A stretch of DNA of 64,000 nucleotides from Persicitalea sp038235275 (GCA_038235275.1 JBBSUC010000010.1:57935-121934), one strand, 5' to 3'; shown: positions 1-8,227, numbered from the stretch's first letter. Numbers and translations: made by a program. The notes: generated from the letters alone by a model not told the origin.

Positions 1-70
1 CCGGCTTTTGTTTTATTTCCGACGGAACGGCTGGTATGAGCCTATTTATTTCTTTTGGTTTTTGTAAATT

Positions 71-107
71 AAAAAAATTGGGTGGAAGCGCGCGGGTTAC
101 TCCACCC
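71..107 (-). terminator. Intrinsic terminator overlapping a stop codon
   Basis: On the minus strand a 7-bp perfect stem (GGGTGGA at 80-86 with TCCACCC at 101-107) is followed by a run of seven T. The TAA stop of the exonuclease gene lies in the loop, so the terminator begins inside the coding region. Confidence 0.7.
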
Positions 108-831
108 GAATGATATTTTCGTCGGCTACCATTTTTTGGCTGTGCAGACATAAGTACAACTGCGCCAGTACGACAACGTCTTCGCGGCAGTAGCGGTTTA
201 TTTTTTCGATGTCTTTTTGTTCATAATAGGTGGGCGTCACCTCGGCCCCGTTCATTTCATTTTTGCTGCTGGCAATACCAAACACGGCGGCCAGCAGATC
301 CAGGCCCGTGTAATTCTTGTAATCGCCGAATTTCCAGAGTTCCAGCGTGTCCTGGTGCAGAATTTCCCAGGGCTTTTTGCCCGCGAGCTGCATGGCGCGG
401 GGTAGTTCAATGCCGAGAATTAACATTCGGCGGCACATGTAGGGGAAATCGAATTCCTTGCCATTATGAGCGCACATCACCAATTGATCGGCGGGATACT
501 TCTCGACCAATTCCTTGAACTCCCGCAAAAGCGTGGTCTCGTCAGGATTGGAAAACGTTCGGACCTTAAAGCCTAACTCGTCCTGATCGTTCCAAAAAAA
601 GCCACCAAAGCCGATGCTCACCACCCGCCCAAACTCCGCATAAATCGCGCCCTGCCCGTAAAACATCTCGGCATCGGTGCGGTCGTCGTCGGCCTTTCGC
701 AACCGGGCTGCCTTCTTGTTCCACAAAGTCTGCATTCGCTCGTCGAGTTGCTCGTAGGAAGCGTGGGAAGCCACGGTCTCAATGTCGAGCAGGAGCAAAT
801 TACGGATACGGCGGCGGAAATCGGGGGACAT
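97..831 (-). CDS. DEDDy-type 3'-5' exonuclease (RNase H-like, PolB exonuclease family)
   Basis: Predicted cytoplasmic 3'-5' exonuclease of the RNase H-like fold. The three DEDDy signatures are visible: Exo I as LLDIETVA close to the N terminus, Exo II as CAHNGKEFDFPYM in the middle and Exo III as YCREDVVVLAQL near the C terminus, so all four acidic metal ligands and the Tyr are present. I place the start at the ATG at 831 (MSPDFRRR). The longer frame to 909 adds a hydrophobic, non-family extension read from a repeated leader sequence. The protein is about 244 residues, a stand-alone nuclease without a polymerase domain. A role in repair or RNA processing is family inference. Confidence 0.85.
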   Translation of the reverse strand: MSPDFRRRIRNLLLLDIETVASHASYEQLDERMQTLWNKKAARLRKADDDRTDAEMFYGQGAIYAEFGRVVSIGFGGFFWNDQDELGFKVRTFSNPDETTLLREFKELVEKYPADQLVMCAHNGKEFDFPYMCRRMLILGIELPRAMQLAGKKPWEILHQDTLELWKFGDYKNYTGLDLLAAVFGIASSKNEMNGAEVTPTYYEQKDIEKINRYCREDVVVLAQLYLCLHSQKMVADENIIRVE

Positions 832-947
832 GGAGGGCAATTTTGAATGATAGAATGAGTGAATGACGGTTGGCCGCTGCCATAGAATAAAAATCCAGAG
901 CTTATTCACTCACCGCGCGGGCAGCCCCGTCTATCATTCACTCAAAA

Positions 948-1361
948 CTAAAGATGCAGCACTCCTTCCAATCCTAAAACGTCAATGTCGATTAGATGAT
1001 CGGGGACGATGCTGTCTGGCACGAAGATAAACTTTTTATCGTAAATCTGTTTGCCGATGAAATAGCTAACCCAGTACTCATTGGTGAGGGCAAAAACTTC
1101 CGGCATGATCGGCTCGACGACGACGTTGCCGCCGGGCGGTACTTCCGGGAAAAAGTGCCGGAGCGTGGAGGTTTTTTGGGTGGCGTTTTCGTCCACTTCC
1201 GAGTTGGCGTAGCCTTTGGAAGTCACGAAAACGTTGTCGATGGGTTCGTCTTTGCGGTTGATGAGAACCACGTGCCATTCTTCGGCGTACAGCTCGTTGA
1301 TTTTGCGCACGACGGCGACCTGGATGCCTTCGACGGGCAGGATGGGAATGTCTTTTTTCAT
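948..1361 (-). CDS. Conserved hypothetical protein, 137 aa
   Basis: I do not recognise this family. It is a soluble, acidic protein without signal peptide or membrane segment. The N-terminal half is rich in beta-strand-like residues and the middle has a Pro/Gly turn (EVPPGGNVVVEP). The codon pattern and an ATG preceded by an A/T-rich stretch support a real gene. It ends 116 nt upstream of the exonuclease start on the same strand. A 160-nt spacer filled with repeats separates it from lipB. Confidence 0.75.
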   Translation of the reverse strand: MKKDIPILPVEGIQVAVVRKINELYAEEWHVVLINRKDEPIDNVFVTSKGYANSEVDENATQKTSTLRHFFPEVPPGGNVVVEPIMPEVFALTNEYWVSYFIGKQIYDKKFIFVPDSIVPDHLIDIDVLGLEGVLHL

Positions 1362-1371
1362 TTTTTTATGG

Positions 1372-1398
1372 GCATTCTTCGACTTCGTCAGAATGACA
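1372..1398 (-). repeat. Dispersed repeat, GTCATTCTGACGAAG type
   Basis: Read on the minus strand this is TGTCATTCTGACGAAGTCGA followed by AGAATGC. Related copies occur on the plus strand at 5611-5638 and 57645-57674, where they lie inside signal-peptide codons. This copy is intergenic. Confidence 0.6.
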
Positions 1399-1426
1399 GC
1401 GAGTGAAGGGTAAGTTAAAACGGTAG

Positions 1427-1448
1427 GGGCGAACTTATGTGTTCGCCC
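1427..1448. repeat. REP-like palindrome (GGGCGAAC / GTTCGCCC)
   Basis: Perfect 8-bp inverted repeat with a 6-nt loop (TTATGT), in the spacer between lipB and the 948-1361 gene. There is no T-run, so it looks like a repetitive extragenic palindrome and not a terminator. Confidence 0.6.
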
Positions 1449-1523
1449 GATAGCTAGATTAATCGAAAGTATTTCAATTGCCGCAAACAGTTGGCTACTG
1501 CGGGGGCCGGGGAATGAATGGAA

Positions 1524-2246
1524 TCAACCTTCAATGAATTCCAGACCAAATAATTCTGCCAATTGTTTCTTCAATTTTTCTTCAACCTCTTTCATGTCAA
1601 CTACTCTCCCCAACTCCCCCTGCATGGAGGTGACAGCTTTGTCGTCGATGCCGCAGGGGACGATATGGTCGAAATAACTGAGATCGGTATTGACATTCAG
1701 CGCGAAGCCATGCATGGTTACCCAGCGACTGGCTTTGACGCCCAGCGCGCAGATTTTGCGCGGGTTTTGCAGGAGCTCGTGGTCGAGCCAAACGCCCGTC
1801 AGGCCTTCGATTCTTCCGGCGTCGAGGCCGTAGTCGTCCAGGGTGCGGATGATGGCTTCTTCGAGCGTCCGCATGTAGCGGTGGATGTCGGTGAAAAAGT
1901 TGTCGAGGTCCAAAATCGGGTAGCCGACCAACTGGCCGGGGCCGTGGTAGGTGATGTCGCCGCCGCGATTTATCTTGTAAAAATTGGCCTGCACTTCGCT
2001 TAGACCTTCTTCATTCAGCAGCAGATTGTCCAGTTTACCACTCTTGCCTAGCGTATAAACGTGCGGGTGTTCGCAGAAAAGCAGGTGGTTGGGCGTGGGC
2101 GTCTGGCTTTCGGGCGAAATGCCCCGATTGGCGATTTTGACGGTGACGACATCGGCGAAAAGTTTTTCCTGTAAATCCCAGGCTTGTTGGTAGTCGATGA
2201 GACCGAGATGCCGGAATTGCGTCCGTTTATTGAGATTAAAATTCAT
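1524..2246 (-). CDS. lipB: Octanoyltransferase LipB
   Basis: Transfers octanoyl groups from acyl-carrier protein to lipoyl domains, the first step of endogenous lipoate synthesis. Family signatures are present: RGGDITYHGPGQLVGYPI, the catalytic lysine region CALGVKASRWVTMHGFALN and the catalytic cysteine in VPCGIDDKAV. At 240 residues it has the usual length. It is divergent from yraN with an 87-nt intergenic region. No lipA is present in the window. Confidence 0.95.
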   Translation of the reverse strand: MNFNLNKRTQFRHLGLIDYQQAWDLQEKLFADVVTVKIANRGISPESQTPTPNHLLFCEHPHVYTLGKSGKLDNLLLNEEGLSEVQANFYKINRGGDITYHGPGQLVGYPILDLDNFFTDIHRYMRTLEEAIIRTLDDYGLDAGRIEGLTGVWLDHELLQNPRKICALGVKASRWVTMHGFALNVNTDLSYFDHIVPCGIDDKAVTSMQGELGRVVDMKEVEEKLKKQLAELFGLEFIEG

Positions 2247-2287
2247 TCAAGGTTTTGGGCAAAAAAAACGCAGCCAGGAAATCCAAC

Positions 2288-2318
2288 TTTGTTTCCGTCC
2301 ACAATAACAGTACTTTGG
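2288..2318 (+). promoter_or_regulatory. Probable promoter of yraN
   Basis: TTTG at 2288-2291, a 19-nt spacer, then TACTTTGG at 2311-2318, one mismatch from TAnnTTTG. It lies 16 nt before the chosen yraN ATG, which supports that start over an upstream one inside lipB. Confidence 0.5.
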
Positions 2319-2333
2319 AACAAAAATGTTCAA

Positions 2334-2690
2334 ATGGCCGCACATAACGACACCGGGCACTGGGGCGAAGCCAAGGCGGCGGAGTACCTGCAGGGGAAAG
2401 GCTACGAGATCGTGGTGAAGAACTACCGTCACCGCCACGCCGAAATCGACCTGATTGCCAAACAGGGCAAACTATTGATTTTTGCCGAGGTCAAAACCCG
2501 CAGCGGCACGGGCTTCGGGATGCCCGAGGAGTTTGTGAACTACGCCAAGTCGCGCCTAATCATGAAAGCGGCCGAAAACTACATCTTCGACCATGATTGG
2601 ATGTATGATGTCCGCTTCGACATTGTTTCCATCCTGATTCTGCCCAACGGGAATCTGGATATTCGGCATATCGAGGACGCTTTTTGTTAG
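2334..2690 (+). CDS. yraN: YraN family protein (UPF0102, endonuclease-like fold)
   Basis: Member of the UPF0102 family with a PD-(D/E)xK-like core: GHWGEAKAAEYLQGKGYEIV, then HAEIDLIAKQG and IFAEVKTRSGTGFG, giving the E, D, E and K residues expected. The family is nuclease-like but its physiological role is unsettled. Start chosen at 2334 (MAAHNDTGHWG), giving 118 residues, the usual size. The open frame extends further upstream into lipB but lacks homology there and lies before the putative promoter. A repeat-rich tail follows the stop codon. Confidence 0.9.
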   Translation: MAAHNDTGHWGEAKAAEYLQGKGYEIVVKNYRHRHAEIDLIAKQGKLLIFAEVKTRSGTGFGMPEEFVNYAKSRLIMKAAENYIFDHDWMYDVRFDIVSILILPNGNLDIRHIEDAFC

Positions 2691-2696
2691 TTTTTT

Positions 2697-2761
2697 AGGC
2701 ACAAAGGCGGTTCGCCGCTGCGATCCAAAGGCACAAAGTAGAGACGCGATGCTTCGCTTTT
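2697..2761 (+). repeat. Intergenic repeat cluster (AAAGGCACAAAG and related)
   Basis: Directly after yraN, a degenerate and then an exact copy (2727-2738) of AAAGGCACAAAG, which also occurs at 16313-16324 and 62516-62527. The following GTAGAGACGCGATGCTTCGC resembles another widespread bacterial repeat. No gene is seen here. Confidence 0.5.
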
Positions 2762-2811
2762 AACCACCAATTCCGCCTTTGTCTGCCAATAAATCCACCA
2801 GGTGAATCAAT

Positions 2812-2845
2812 AAAAAGCGCTGGTCACCATTTGGGGCGGCCAGCG
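2812..2845 (-). terminator. Intrinsic terminator of the secreted-protein gene at 2872-3312
   Basis: On the minus strand CGCTGGCC pairs with GGTCAGCG-type sequence (8 bp with one G-T pair) and is followed by GCTTTTTATT. It lies 27 nt after the stop of the 2872-3312 gene. Confidence 0.75.
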
Positions 2846-2871
2846 TTGGAAGTGAATGAGGCAGGCTGCCG

Positions 2872-3312
2872 CTAGGTCAGCGACCGTAGCGGTACGAGCA
2901 AGTAGGAAAGGACATTCTCGGTCAACGAAACAAAGCTGGCGTTGGTCGGAAAGGCATTTTTTGTGCCGAAGGAGAATACAGAGACCAGCGTTTCGGTCAA
3001 GACTTTGCCGCTAACCGTCACGATGCGCACGACCCAGCGGGCGATGTGCTGCGAGAGCGACACAGCCATTACCTGGGGCTTTATTGATGCTTCTTCCTCA
3101 GCCGATTCGGAAGCGGAGTGGGTGGCAGCTTTTACCGCTGTGGGGTGGGTGACGAATTGCAGGGGCGAAACTTGCTTTTGGTTATTCAAACCGATGGTTT
3201 TTTGCTTGGCGTTGAGCATTTTTTGGGCCACCAGCATATTATGCGAAAATCCGGTGGCGTTGGCCTGCCAACTCGTCAAGAGCAATACGGTCAGTAGTTT
3301 AAGGGCTTTCAT
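2872..3312 (-). CDS. Small secreted hypothetical protein, 146 aa
   Basis: Not a family I recognise. The N terminus is a clear Sec signal peptide (MKALKLLTVLLLTSWQANA, cleavage near residue 19). The mature part has a low-complexity Ala/Ser/Glu stretch (ASESAEEEAS) and then a beta-rich, Ser/Thr/Val-rich C-terminal half without cysteines. It is a single-gene unit, with a strong promoter at 3363-3394 and its own terminator at 2812-2845. Periplasmic or outer-surface location is inferred from the signal peptide. Confidence 0.75.
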   Translation of the reverse strand: MKALKLLTVLLLTSWQANATGFSHNMLVAQKMLNAKQKTIGLNNQKQVSPLQFVTHPTAVKAATHSASESAEEEASIKPQVMAVSLSQHIARWVVRIVTVSGKVLTETLVSVFSFGTKNAFPTNASFVSLTENVLSYLLVPLRSLT

Positions 3313-3362
3313 GGCGGCTTCAGTTTAGAGCGTTGAAGGGAAGTAGCTTTTCAATGATGAGG

Positions 3363-3394
3363 CAAATATAAGAATTAATTCGGGTATTGTGCAA
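3363..3394 (-). promoter_or_regulatory. Consensus Bacteroidota promoter
   Basis: Minus strand: TTG (3394-3392), 21-nt spacer, then TATATTTG (3370-3363), a perfect TAnnTTTG. It drives the 2872-3312 gene with a leader of roughly 45 nt. Confidence 0.7.
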
Positions 3395-3617
3395 TGCATA
3401 GTACCTGGTTTGATAAAATATTTTTCGAAAAAGGCTTTTAAGGGAAGAAATTAGGTTTTTTATCACAAAAATATCTCGATCCTAAAACCCCTCTCCAATT
3501 AATGGATGGAAAGATCGGCAAAAAGGTTGCAGCCGACGACAAATTTCGACCAAGGTGGGGTTTTGGATAGACGAACCACCTTAAAATAGCGACGAACAGA
3601 AAACGGCTTACCGCATT
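3395..3617. other. Intergenic region with a hairpin downstream of pyrC
   Basis: No coding frame that I trust. It contains an inverted repeat AAGGTGG / CCACCTT (about 3553-3582) about 35-65 nt beyond the pyrC stop. There is no clear T-run, so I cannot call it an intrinsic terminator with certainty. The rest is A/T-rich and featureless. Confidence 0.4.
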
Positions 3618-4982
3618 TTATCGCGAAAACAGTAATCGCTGCCCCTTGACCGACTCATCGAAAGCCCCCTGTGCGTAGGCTAAATGACCCGACACGAAGG
3701 TGTGGGAGACGCGCGAGTGAAACGTAGTTCCTTCAAAAGGTGACCAGCCGCATTTGGCGTAGATGGTATCCGGTTCTACGGCCGTCGTTTGGTTTAAATC
3801 CACCAGCACCAGGTCGGCGTGAAAACCTTCGCGGATATAGCCCCGCTCCTTAATCTGAAAACAGTCGGCCACGGCGTGGCTGGTTTTCTCGACTACCCTT
3901 TCCAGCGAAATCTTGTCTTGCCGGACAAATTCCAGCATCACGTGCAACGAATGCTGTACCAGAGGCAGACCCGCCGGGGCCTGCCAGTAGGGCTGCGCTT
4001 TTTCGGCGGCGGTGTGCGGGGCGTGGTCGGTCGCGACGACATCCAGGCGGTCGTCGAGCAGGGCCTGAAGAATTTGCTGCTTGTTCGGTTCGGCTTTGAT
4101 GGCCGGGTTGCATTTGATTTTCGTCCCCAAGTCTCGGTAATCTTCGGCGTCGAACCAGAGGTGGTGGACGCAGGCTTCGGCGGTAATGAGTTTGGGCGTG
4201 CCGTCGGCCAGGAGAATCCGCCCGTTCACACGGTGTCCGATGTCGAACAGGCCCGTTTCCTCACCCGTGGAAATGTGCAGGATGTGCAGCCGGGTGCCTT
4301 TTTTAGTAGCTAATTCTACCGCAAAGCCCGACGATTTCAGGCAGGCGTCCTCGTTGCGGACAATGGCGTGGATGTCGTAGGGAACGTCGTCGCCGTATTT
4401 TTGCCGAAAAAATTCCATTCGCTGCCGCACGGTGGGTTCGTCCTCGCAGTGCGTGGCGATCAGGCAGGGGGCATCGGCAAATAGCCTTTCCAGCACCTGC
4501 GGCGCGTCCACCAGCATATTGCCCGTGGACGAACCCATGAAAATCTTGATGCCGCACACCCGCTGCGGGTCGGTTCGTATTACTTCGTCGTAATTGTCGT
4601 TCGACGCGCCCATGTAGAAGGAGTAGTTGGCCAGCGAGGTGTTCGCCGCAATTCGGTACTTATCTTCCAGCAGTTCCTGCGTGAGGGCATTAGGTACCGT
4701 ATTGGGCATCTCCATGAAGGTCGTCGTGCCGCCCGCCACGGCCGCGCGGGCTTCGGTAGCAATGGTGGCTTTGTGCGTTAGGCCTGGTTCCCGAAAATGC
4801 ACTTGGTCGTCGATCAGGCCCGGCAGCAGGTGCTGGCCCGCCGCGTCAATAATGTGATCGGCCACCAGGTGCTGCAAATCATCGCCGATGCGGGCGATGC
4901 GACCATTTTCAATAAATACGTCGGCTTGACGGATGTTGCCTTCATTGACGAGGAGGGTGTTGAGCAGGAGGGTCGATCTCAT
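3618..4982 (-). CDS. pyrC: Dihydroorotase
   Basis: Cyclises carbamoyl-aspartate to dihydroorotate in pyrimidine synthesis. Amidohydrolase landmarks are visible: LIDDQVHFREPGLTHKATI, GIKIFMGSSTGNM (metal-bridging Lys region), ATHCEDE, LHILHISTGEE and VATDHAPHTAAEK. The first metal motif is Q-V-H where many dihydroorotases have H-x-H, a form I associate with Bacteroidota enzymes. The start is set at 4982 (MRSTLLLNTLL), because a perfect promoter at 5026-5054 lies downstream of the alternative start at 5057. This gives 454 residues. No other pyr genes are adjacent. Confidence 0.93.
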   Translation of the reverse strand: MRSTLLLNTLLVNEGNIRQADVFIENGRIARIGDDLQHLVADHIIDAAGQHLLPGLIDDQVHFREPGLTHKATIATEARAAVAGGTTTFMEMPNTVPNALTQELLEDKYRIAANTSLANYSFYMGASNDNYDEVIRTDPQRVCGIKIFMGSSTGNMLVDAPQVLERLFADAPCLIATHCEDEPTVRQRMEFFRQKYGDDVPYDIHAIVRNEDACLKSSGFAVELATKKGTRLHILHISTGEETGLFDIGHRVNGRILLADGTPKLITAEACVHHLWFDAEDYRDLGTKIKCNPAIKAEPNKQQILQALLDDRLDVVATDHAPHTAAEKAQPYWQAPAGLPLVQHSLHVMLEFVRQDKISLERVVEKTSHAVADCFQIKERGYIREGFHADLVLVDLNQTTAVEPDTIYAKCGWSPFEGTTFHSRVSHTFVSGHLAYAQGAFDESVKGQRLLFSR

Positions 4983-5025
4983 GAAAATATGGTTGGCGAA
5001 AGCAGTCACAAAGAAGTTAAGTCGG

Positions 5026-5054
5026 CAAAAATACACCTTCCCATTAAAACTCAA
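5026..5054 (-). promoter_or_regulatory. Consensus promoter of pyrC
   Basis: Minus strand: TTG (5054-5052), 18-nt spacer, TATTTTTG (5033-5026), a perfect TAnnTTTG. It excludes the longer pyrC frame that would start at 5057. Confidence 0.75.
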
Positions 5055-5130
5055 CAAGTAAGGTGGCGTGGCGATGGGAGGTATTTTGTTCAGAACATTG
5101 AAGGCATACGCCAGACATTCCTTCTCGCAA

Positions 5131-5161
5131 ATTGCATTTTTGCGAAAATAGGCTACTTTTG
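5131..5161 (+). promoter_or_regulatory. Consensus promoter of the 69-aa membrane protein gene
   Basis: ATTG at 5131-5134, 19-nt spacer, TACTTTTG at 5154-5161, with a leader of about 30 nt before the ATG at 5199. Confidence 0.75.
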
Positions 5162-5198
5162 GTATTACATTTTGTTCAACTTAACCTAAATTTTTAGT

Positions 5199-5408
5199 AT
5201 GAAGGTACTCGGAATCGTACTCGCTATTATTGGCATCGGTATGCTGATTTTCAACGGATTCAATTACACAAAAAAAGAAAAAGTAGTGGACATTGGCCCC
5301 TTAGAAATCAACGCCGACAAGCAGAAATCGGTCGGCTGGCCCACTTACGCCGGCGCCATCGTCCTTATCGCGGGCATCGGGCTGGTGATTTTGGATCGGA
5401 AAAAATAA
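5199..5408 (+). CDS. Small two-helix membrane protein, 69 aa
   Basis: Two hydrophobic helices: residues about 2-20 (VLGIVLAIIGIGMLIFNGF) and 46-64 (YAGAIVLIAGIGLVIL), joined by a charged loop with a KKEK cluster and ending in DRKK. This predicts a hairpin inner-membrane protein. I know similar small proteins in Bacteroidota but no function. The gene has its own consensus promoter and a strong terminator at 5421-5457, so it is monocistronic. Confidence 0.8.
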   Translation: MKVLGIVLAIIGIGMLIFNGFNYTKKEKVVDIGPLEINADKQKSVGWPTYAGAIVLIAGIGLVILDRKK

Positions 5409-5420
5409 AAGAAGGAGAAC

Positions 5421-5457
5421 AAGGAGGAAGGACTCGTCAAATTTCCTTCCTCCTTTC
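5421..5457 (+). terminator. Intrinsic terminator
   Basis: 12-bp perfect stem AAGGAGGAAGGA / TCCTTCCTCCTT (5421-5432 and 5444-5455) followed by a short T-rich tail, 12 nt after the stop of the 5199-5408 gene. Confidence 0.75.
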
Positions 5458-5505
5458 CTAAAATCTGACAACCTTTCGTACGGTATTTAGCCTGAGAGCC
5501 CCAAA

Positions 5506-6690
5506 ATGAAGATACTTTCTTTCCGCTGGGTGGCTCCGCTCCTTTCCCAAATCGTTGGCCCTCCCCTTCTGCGAATCGTCGGACTGCTTTCCTTTCTTTT
5601 CCTCTCTCCCCTTGTCATCCTGAGCCAGCCGAAGGACCGTCCCCGTGACCTGAACATAAAAATAGGTGTCCTCCCAGTCGGGAAGTTGAACGCCATCACT
5701 GATGTGGCAGGCGTCAAGGTTGGGCAGGTGACGCTGGTACAAGGTCAGGATGTCCGTACGGGCGTCACGGCCATTCTGCCGCACGATGGCAACGTATTCC
5801 AGCAGAAAGTCCCGGCGGCGGTGTACGTGGGGAACGGCTTCGGTAAACTGGCCGGTTCTACGCAGGTCGAGGAACTGGGTACGCTGGAAACACCCATTAT
5901 TTTGACCAGCACCCTCAGTGTCCCGACTGCCGCCGACGCGCTACTCGACTGGACGCTCGGCCAGCCGGGCAACGAGAACGTCCGCTCGGCCAACCCCGTG
6001 GTGGGCGAAACCGACGGCTATCTCAACGACATACGGAGCCGACACGTGAAGAAGGAACACGTACTGGAAGCCATTCGGAAAGCGCAAAGCGGCGCGGTGG
6101 CCGAGGGTGACGTCGGGGCCGGTACGGGGACGGTCGCATTCGGTTGGAAGGGCGGCATCGGTACTTCGTCCCGCAAACTCCCCGAAAAACTGGGCGGCTA
6201 TACAGTGGGCGTGCTGGTGCAGAGTAACTTTGGCGGCGTGCTGCAAATCAACGGCGTTTCTATCGGTGAAGAATTAGGCCAATATTCCTTCAAAGAAACG
6301 CTGGACAAATCGTCGGGCGGCTCGTGCATGATGATCGTGGCGACGGACGCTCCACTCGACGCCCGCAATCTGAAAAGACTGGCCAAACGCGCCATTATGG
6401 GCTTGGCCCGTACGGGCGGCATCGCCTCCAACGGCAGCGGCGATTACGTCCTCGCTTTTTCCACAGCCTACCGCATTCCGCACGAGACCGAGCAGCCCAC
6501 GACGGCAGTGACACTGCTGCACAACGACTACATGTCGCCGCTTTTTCTAGCGGTGATTGAGGCTACCGAGGAAGCCATCGTCAATTCGCTCTTCATGGCC
6601 CGGTCTTCCGAGGGTTTTCAGGGCCACAAAATCCCGGTGCTTCCCCGTGATAAGGTGCTGAAATTGATGAAAAAGTACGGGCGGCATTGA
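5506..6690 (+). CDS. P1 family peptidase (DmpA-type N-terminal nucleophile aminopeptidase)
   Basis: Aminopeptidase/esterase of MEROPS family S58, which self-cleaves before a serine to form two chains. The probable nucleophile is Ser273 in SSGGSCMMIVATDAPL; the fold-typical ITDVAGVKVGQVTL lies at about residues 64-77. The first 40 residues form a long hydrophobic leader suggesting export. The end of that leader (LVILSQPKDRPRD) is encoded by a dispersed repeat at 5611-5638, so the signal sequence may have been altered by repeat insertion. The 394-residue length suits the family with a leader. The xylB promoter overlaps the stop codon. Confidence 0.88.
   Translation: MKILSFRWVAPLLSQIVGPPLLRIVGLLSFLFLSPLVILSQPKDRPRDLNIKIGVLPVGKLNAITDVAGVKVGQVTLVQGQDVRTGVTAILPHDGNVFQQKVPAAVYVGNGFGKLAGSTQVEELGTLETPIILTSTLSVPTAADALLDWTLGQPGNENVRSANPVVGETDGYLNDIRSRHVKKEHVLEAIRKAQSGAVAEGDVGAGTGTVAFGWKGGIGTSSRKLPEKLGGYTVGVLVQSNFGGVLQINGVSIGEELGQYSFKETLDKSSGGSCMMIVATDAPLDARNLKRLAKRAIMGLARTGGIASNGSGDYVLAFSTAYRIPHETEQPTTAVTLLHNDYMSPLFLAVIEATEEAIVNSLFMARSSEGFQGHKIPVLPRDKVLKLMKKYGRH
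5611..5638 (+). repeat. Dispersed GTCATCCTGAGC-type repeat within a signal peptide
   Basis: CTTGTCATCCTGAGCCAGCC plus GAAGGACC, matching the copy at 57645-57674 and the reversed copy at 1372-1398. Here it encodes LVILSQPKD in the exported P1 peptidase. Confidence 0.6.
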
Positions 6691-6714
6691 TATGAACTTC
6701 GCTTCGTACTTTTG
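6686..6714 (+). promoter_or_regulatory. Promoter of the xylulokinase-like gene
   Basis: ATTG at 6686-6689, 17-nt spacer, perfect TACTTTTG at 6707-6714, about 35 nt before the ATG at 6749. The upstream element overlaps the P1 peptidase stop codon. Confidence 0.65.
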
Positions 6715-6748
6715 TGCCTGACATTATGAAATAATCAACCACAACCCT

Positions 6749-8227
6749 ATGTACTTCCTTGGATTCGATGTCGGCAGTTCGTCCGTAAAAGCCTGCCTGT
6801 TGGCGGCAGATACCGGACAGGTCGTGGCGTCGGCTTTTTTTCCCGAAACCGAAATGCCAATGGATGCCCCGCAGCCCGGTTTTGCCGAGCAGCAGCCCGA
6901 GCAATGGTGGGCCAACGCCTGTCTGGCGTCGAAGGCGGTAATGCAGAAGTCAGGAATTGCGCCCGACCAGGTGAAAGCCATTGGCATTTCTTACCAGATG
7001 CACGGCTTGGTGGTAGTGGACAAGGAAATGAACGTGTTGCGGCCGTCGATCATTTGGTGCGATAGCCGCGCCGTAGAAGTGGGCAACGCCGCCCTGGAAG
7101 CGATGGGCCCCGACGTGGTGCTGCCGCACCTGCTCAACTCGCCGGGCAACTTCACGGCCTCCAAGCTGGCGTGGGTCAAGCAGAATGAACCGGAAATTTA
7201 CGCCAAAGTCCACAAATTCATGCTGCCCGGCGACTACCTCGCCGCCCGCATGACCAACGAAGTCGCCACGACGCCCTCGGGTCTGTCGGAAGGCATTTTC
7301 TGGGATTTCCTGGATGAGCAGCCTGCCGGATTTTTGTTAGATTACTTTGGGTTCGAGGCGGATCTCTTGCCGCAGGTTTTCCCTACCTTTGGCAACCAAG
7401 GAGAGCTTACCCGTCAGGCCGCCCAAGCTCTGGGCCTGACCGAGGGGACACCCGTGACCTACCGCGCCGGGGATCAGCCCAACAACGCCTTCTCGCTGAA
7501 CGTACTGGAACCGGGCGAGGTGGCCGCCACGGCGGGTACTTCGGGCGTGGTCTATGGCGTGAGCGACCAGTCGAAGTACGACGCCGAGTCGCGGGTCAAT
7601 ACTTTTTTGCACGTTAACCACAAGCTGGGGACGCCGCGTTACGGCGTGTTGCTGTGCGTCAACGGCACGGGCATCGTCAACAGTTGGCTGCGAAACAACA
7701 TCTTGAACCGTAGCGTGTCCTACGCCGAAATGAACGACATCGCCGCCGAAGCGCCCATCGGCTCCGACGGCCTGCTGTGCCTGCCCTTCGGTAACGGGGC
7801 CGAGCGGATGCTCTGCAACCGCGATCCCGGCGCGACTTTCCAGGGCTTGCAGTTCAACCGCCACGGCCTGAGTCACCTCATCCGGGCGTCGCAGGAAGGC
7901 ATCGTCTTCGCGCTTTATTACGGGATGCAGGTTATGGAAAATCTGGGTGTGTCGCTCAAAAATATCCGCGCCGGGGAAGCCAATATGTTCCTCAGCCCGA
8001 TTTTTCGCGAAACGTTCGCCAACATCTCCGGCGCAACGGTCGAACTCTTCAACACCGACGGTGCCCAAGGAGCCGCCCGGGGTGCTGGCATGGGCTTGGG
8101 CCACTACAAAAACCGCGAAGAAGCCTTCATCGGCCTCACCGCCACGCACACCATTGAACCCAACGCCGCGCGGGCGGAGGAATATCGGGAAGCGTATGGG
8201 AAATGGAAGGAGGCAACGCCTGTTTAG
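6749..8227 (+). CDS. xylB: FGGY family carbohydrate kinase, xylulokinase-like
   Basis: Phosphorylates a sugar using ATP; D-xylulose is the likely substrate by family. The N terminus has the phosphate-binding loop FLGFDVGSSSVKACLL, followed by the substrate-contact region SYQMHGLVVVD. The catalytic Asp lies in YRAGDQPNNAFS, and the second phosphate motif is ATAGTSGVVYG. The 492-residue length is normal. No xylose isomerase or transporter is adjacent, so the exact sugar is uncertain. Expression probably starts at its own promoter (6707-6714). A 12-nt palindrome TGGGGCGCCCCA (8234-8245) follows the gene. Confidence 0.85.
   Translation: MYFLGFDVGSSSVKACLLAADTGQVVASAFFPETEMPMDAPQPGFAEQQPEQWWANACLASKAVMQKSGIAPDQVKAIGISYQMHGLVVVDKEMNVLRPSIIWCDSRAVEVGNAALEAMGPDVVLPHLLNSPGNFTASKLAWVKQNEPEIYAKVHKFMLPGDYLAARMTNEVATTPSGLSEGIFWDFLDEQPAGFLLDYFGFEADLLPQVFPTFGNQGELTRQAAQALGLTEGTPVTYRAGDQPNNAFSLNVLEPGEVAATAGTSGVVYGVSDQSKYDAESRVNTFLHVNHKLGTPRYGVLLCVNGTGIVNSWLRNNILNRSVSYAEMNDIAAEAPIGSDGLLCLPFGNGAERMLCNRDPGATFQGLQFNRHGLSHLIRASQEGIVFALYYGMQVMENLGVSLKNIRAGEANMFLSPIFRETFANISGATVELFNTDGAQGAARGAGMGLGHYKNREEAFIGLTATHTIEPNAARAEEYREAYGKWKEATPV

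Noticed and set aside
7337..8149. 270-codon minus-strand frame opposite the xylulokinase-like gene
   Set aside because: Antisense shadow without domain; the kinase motifs on the plus strand are decisive.
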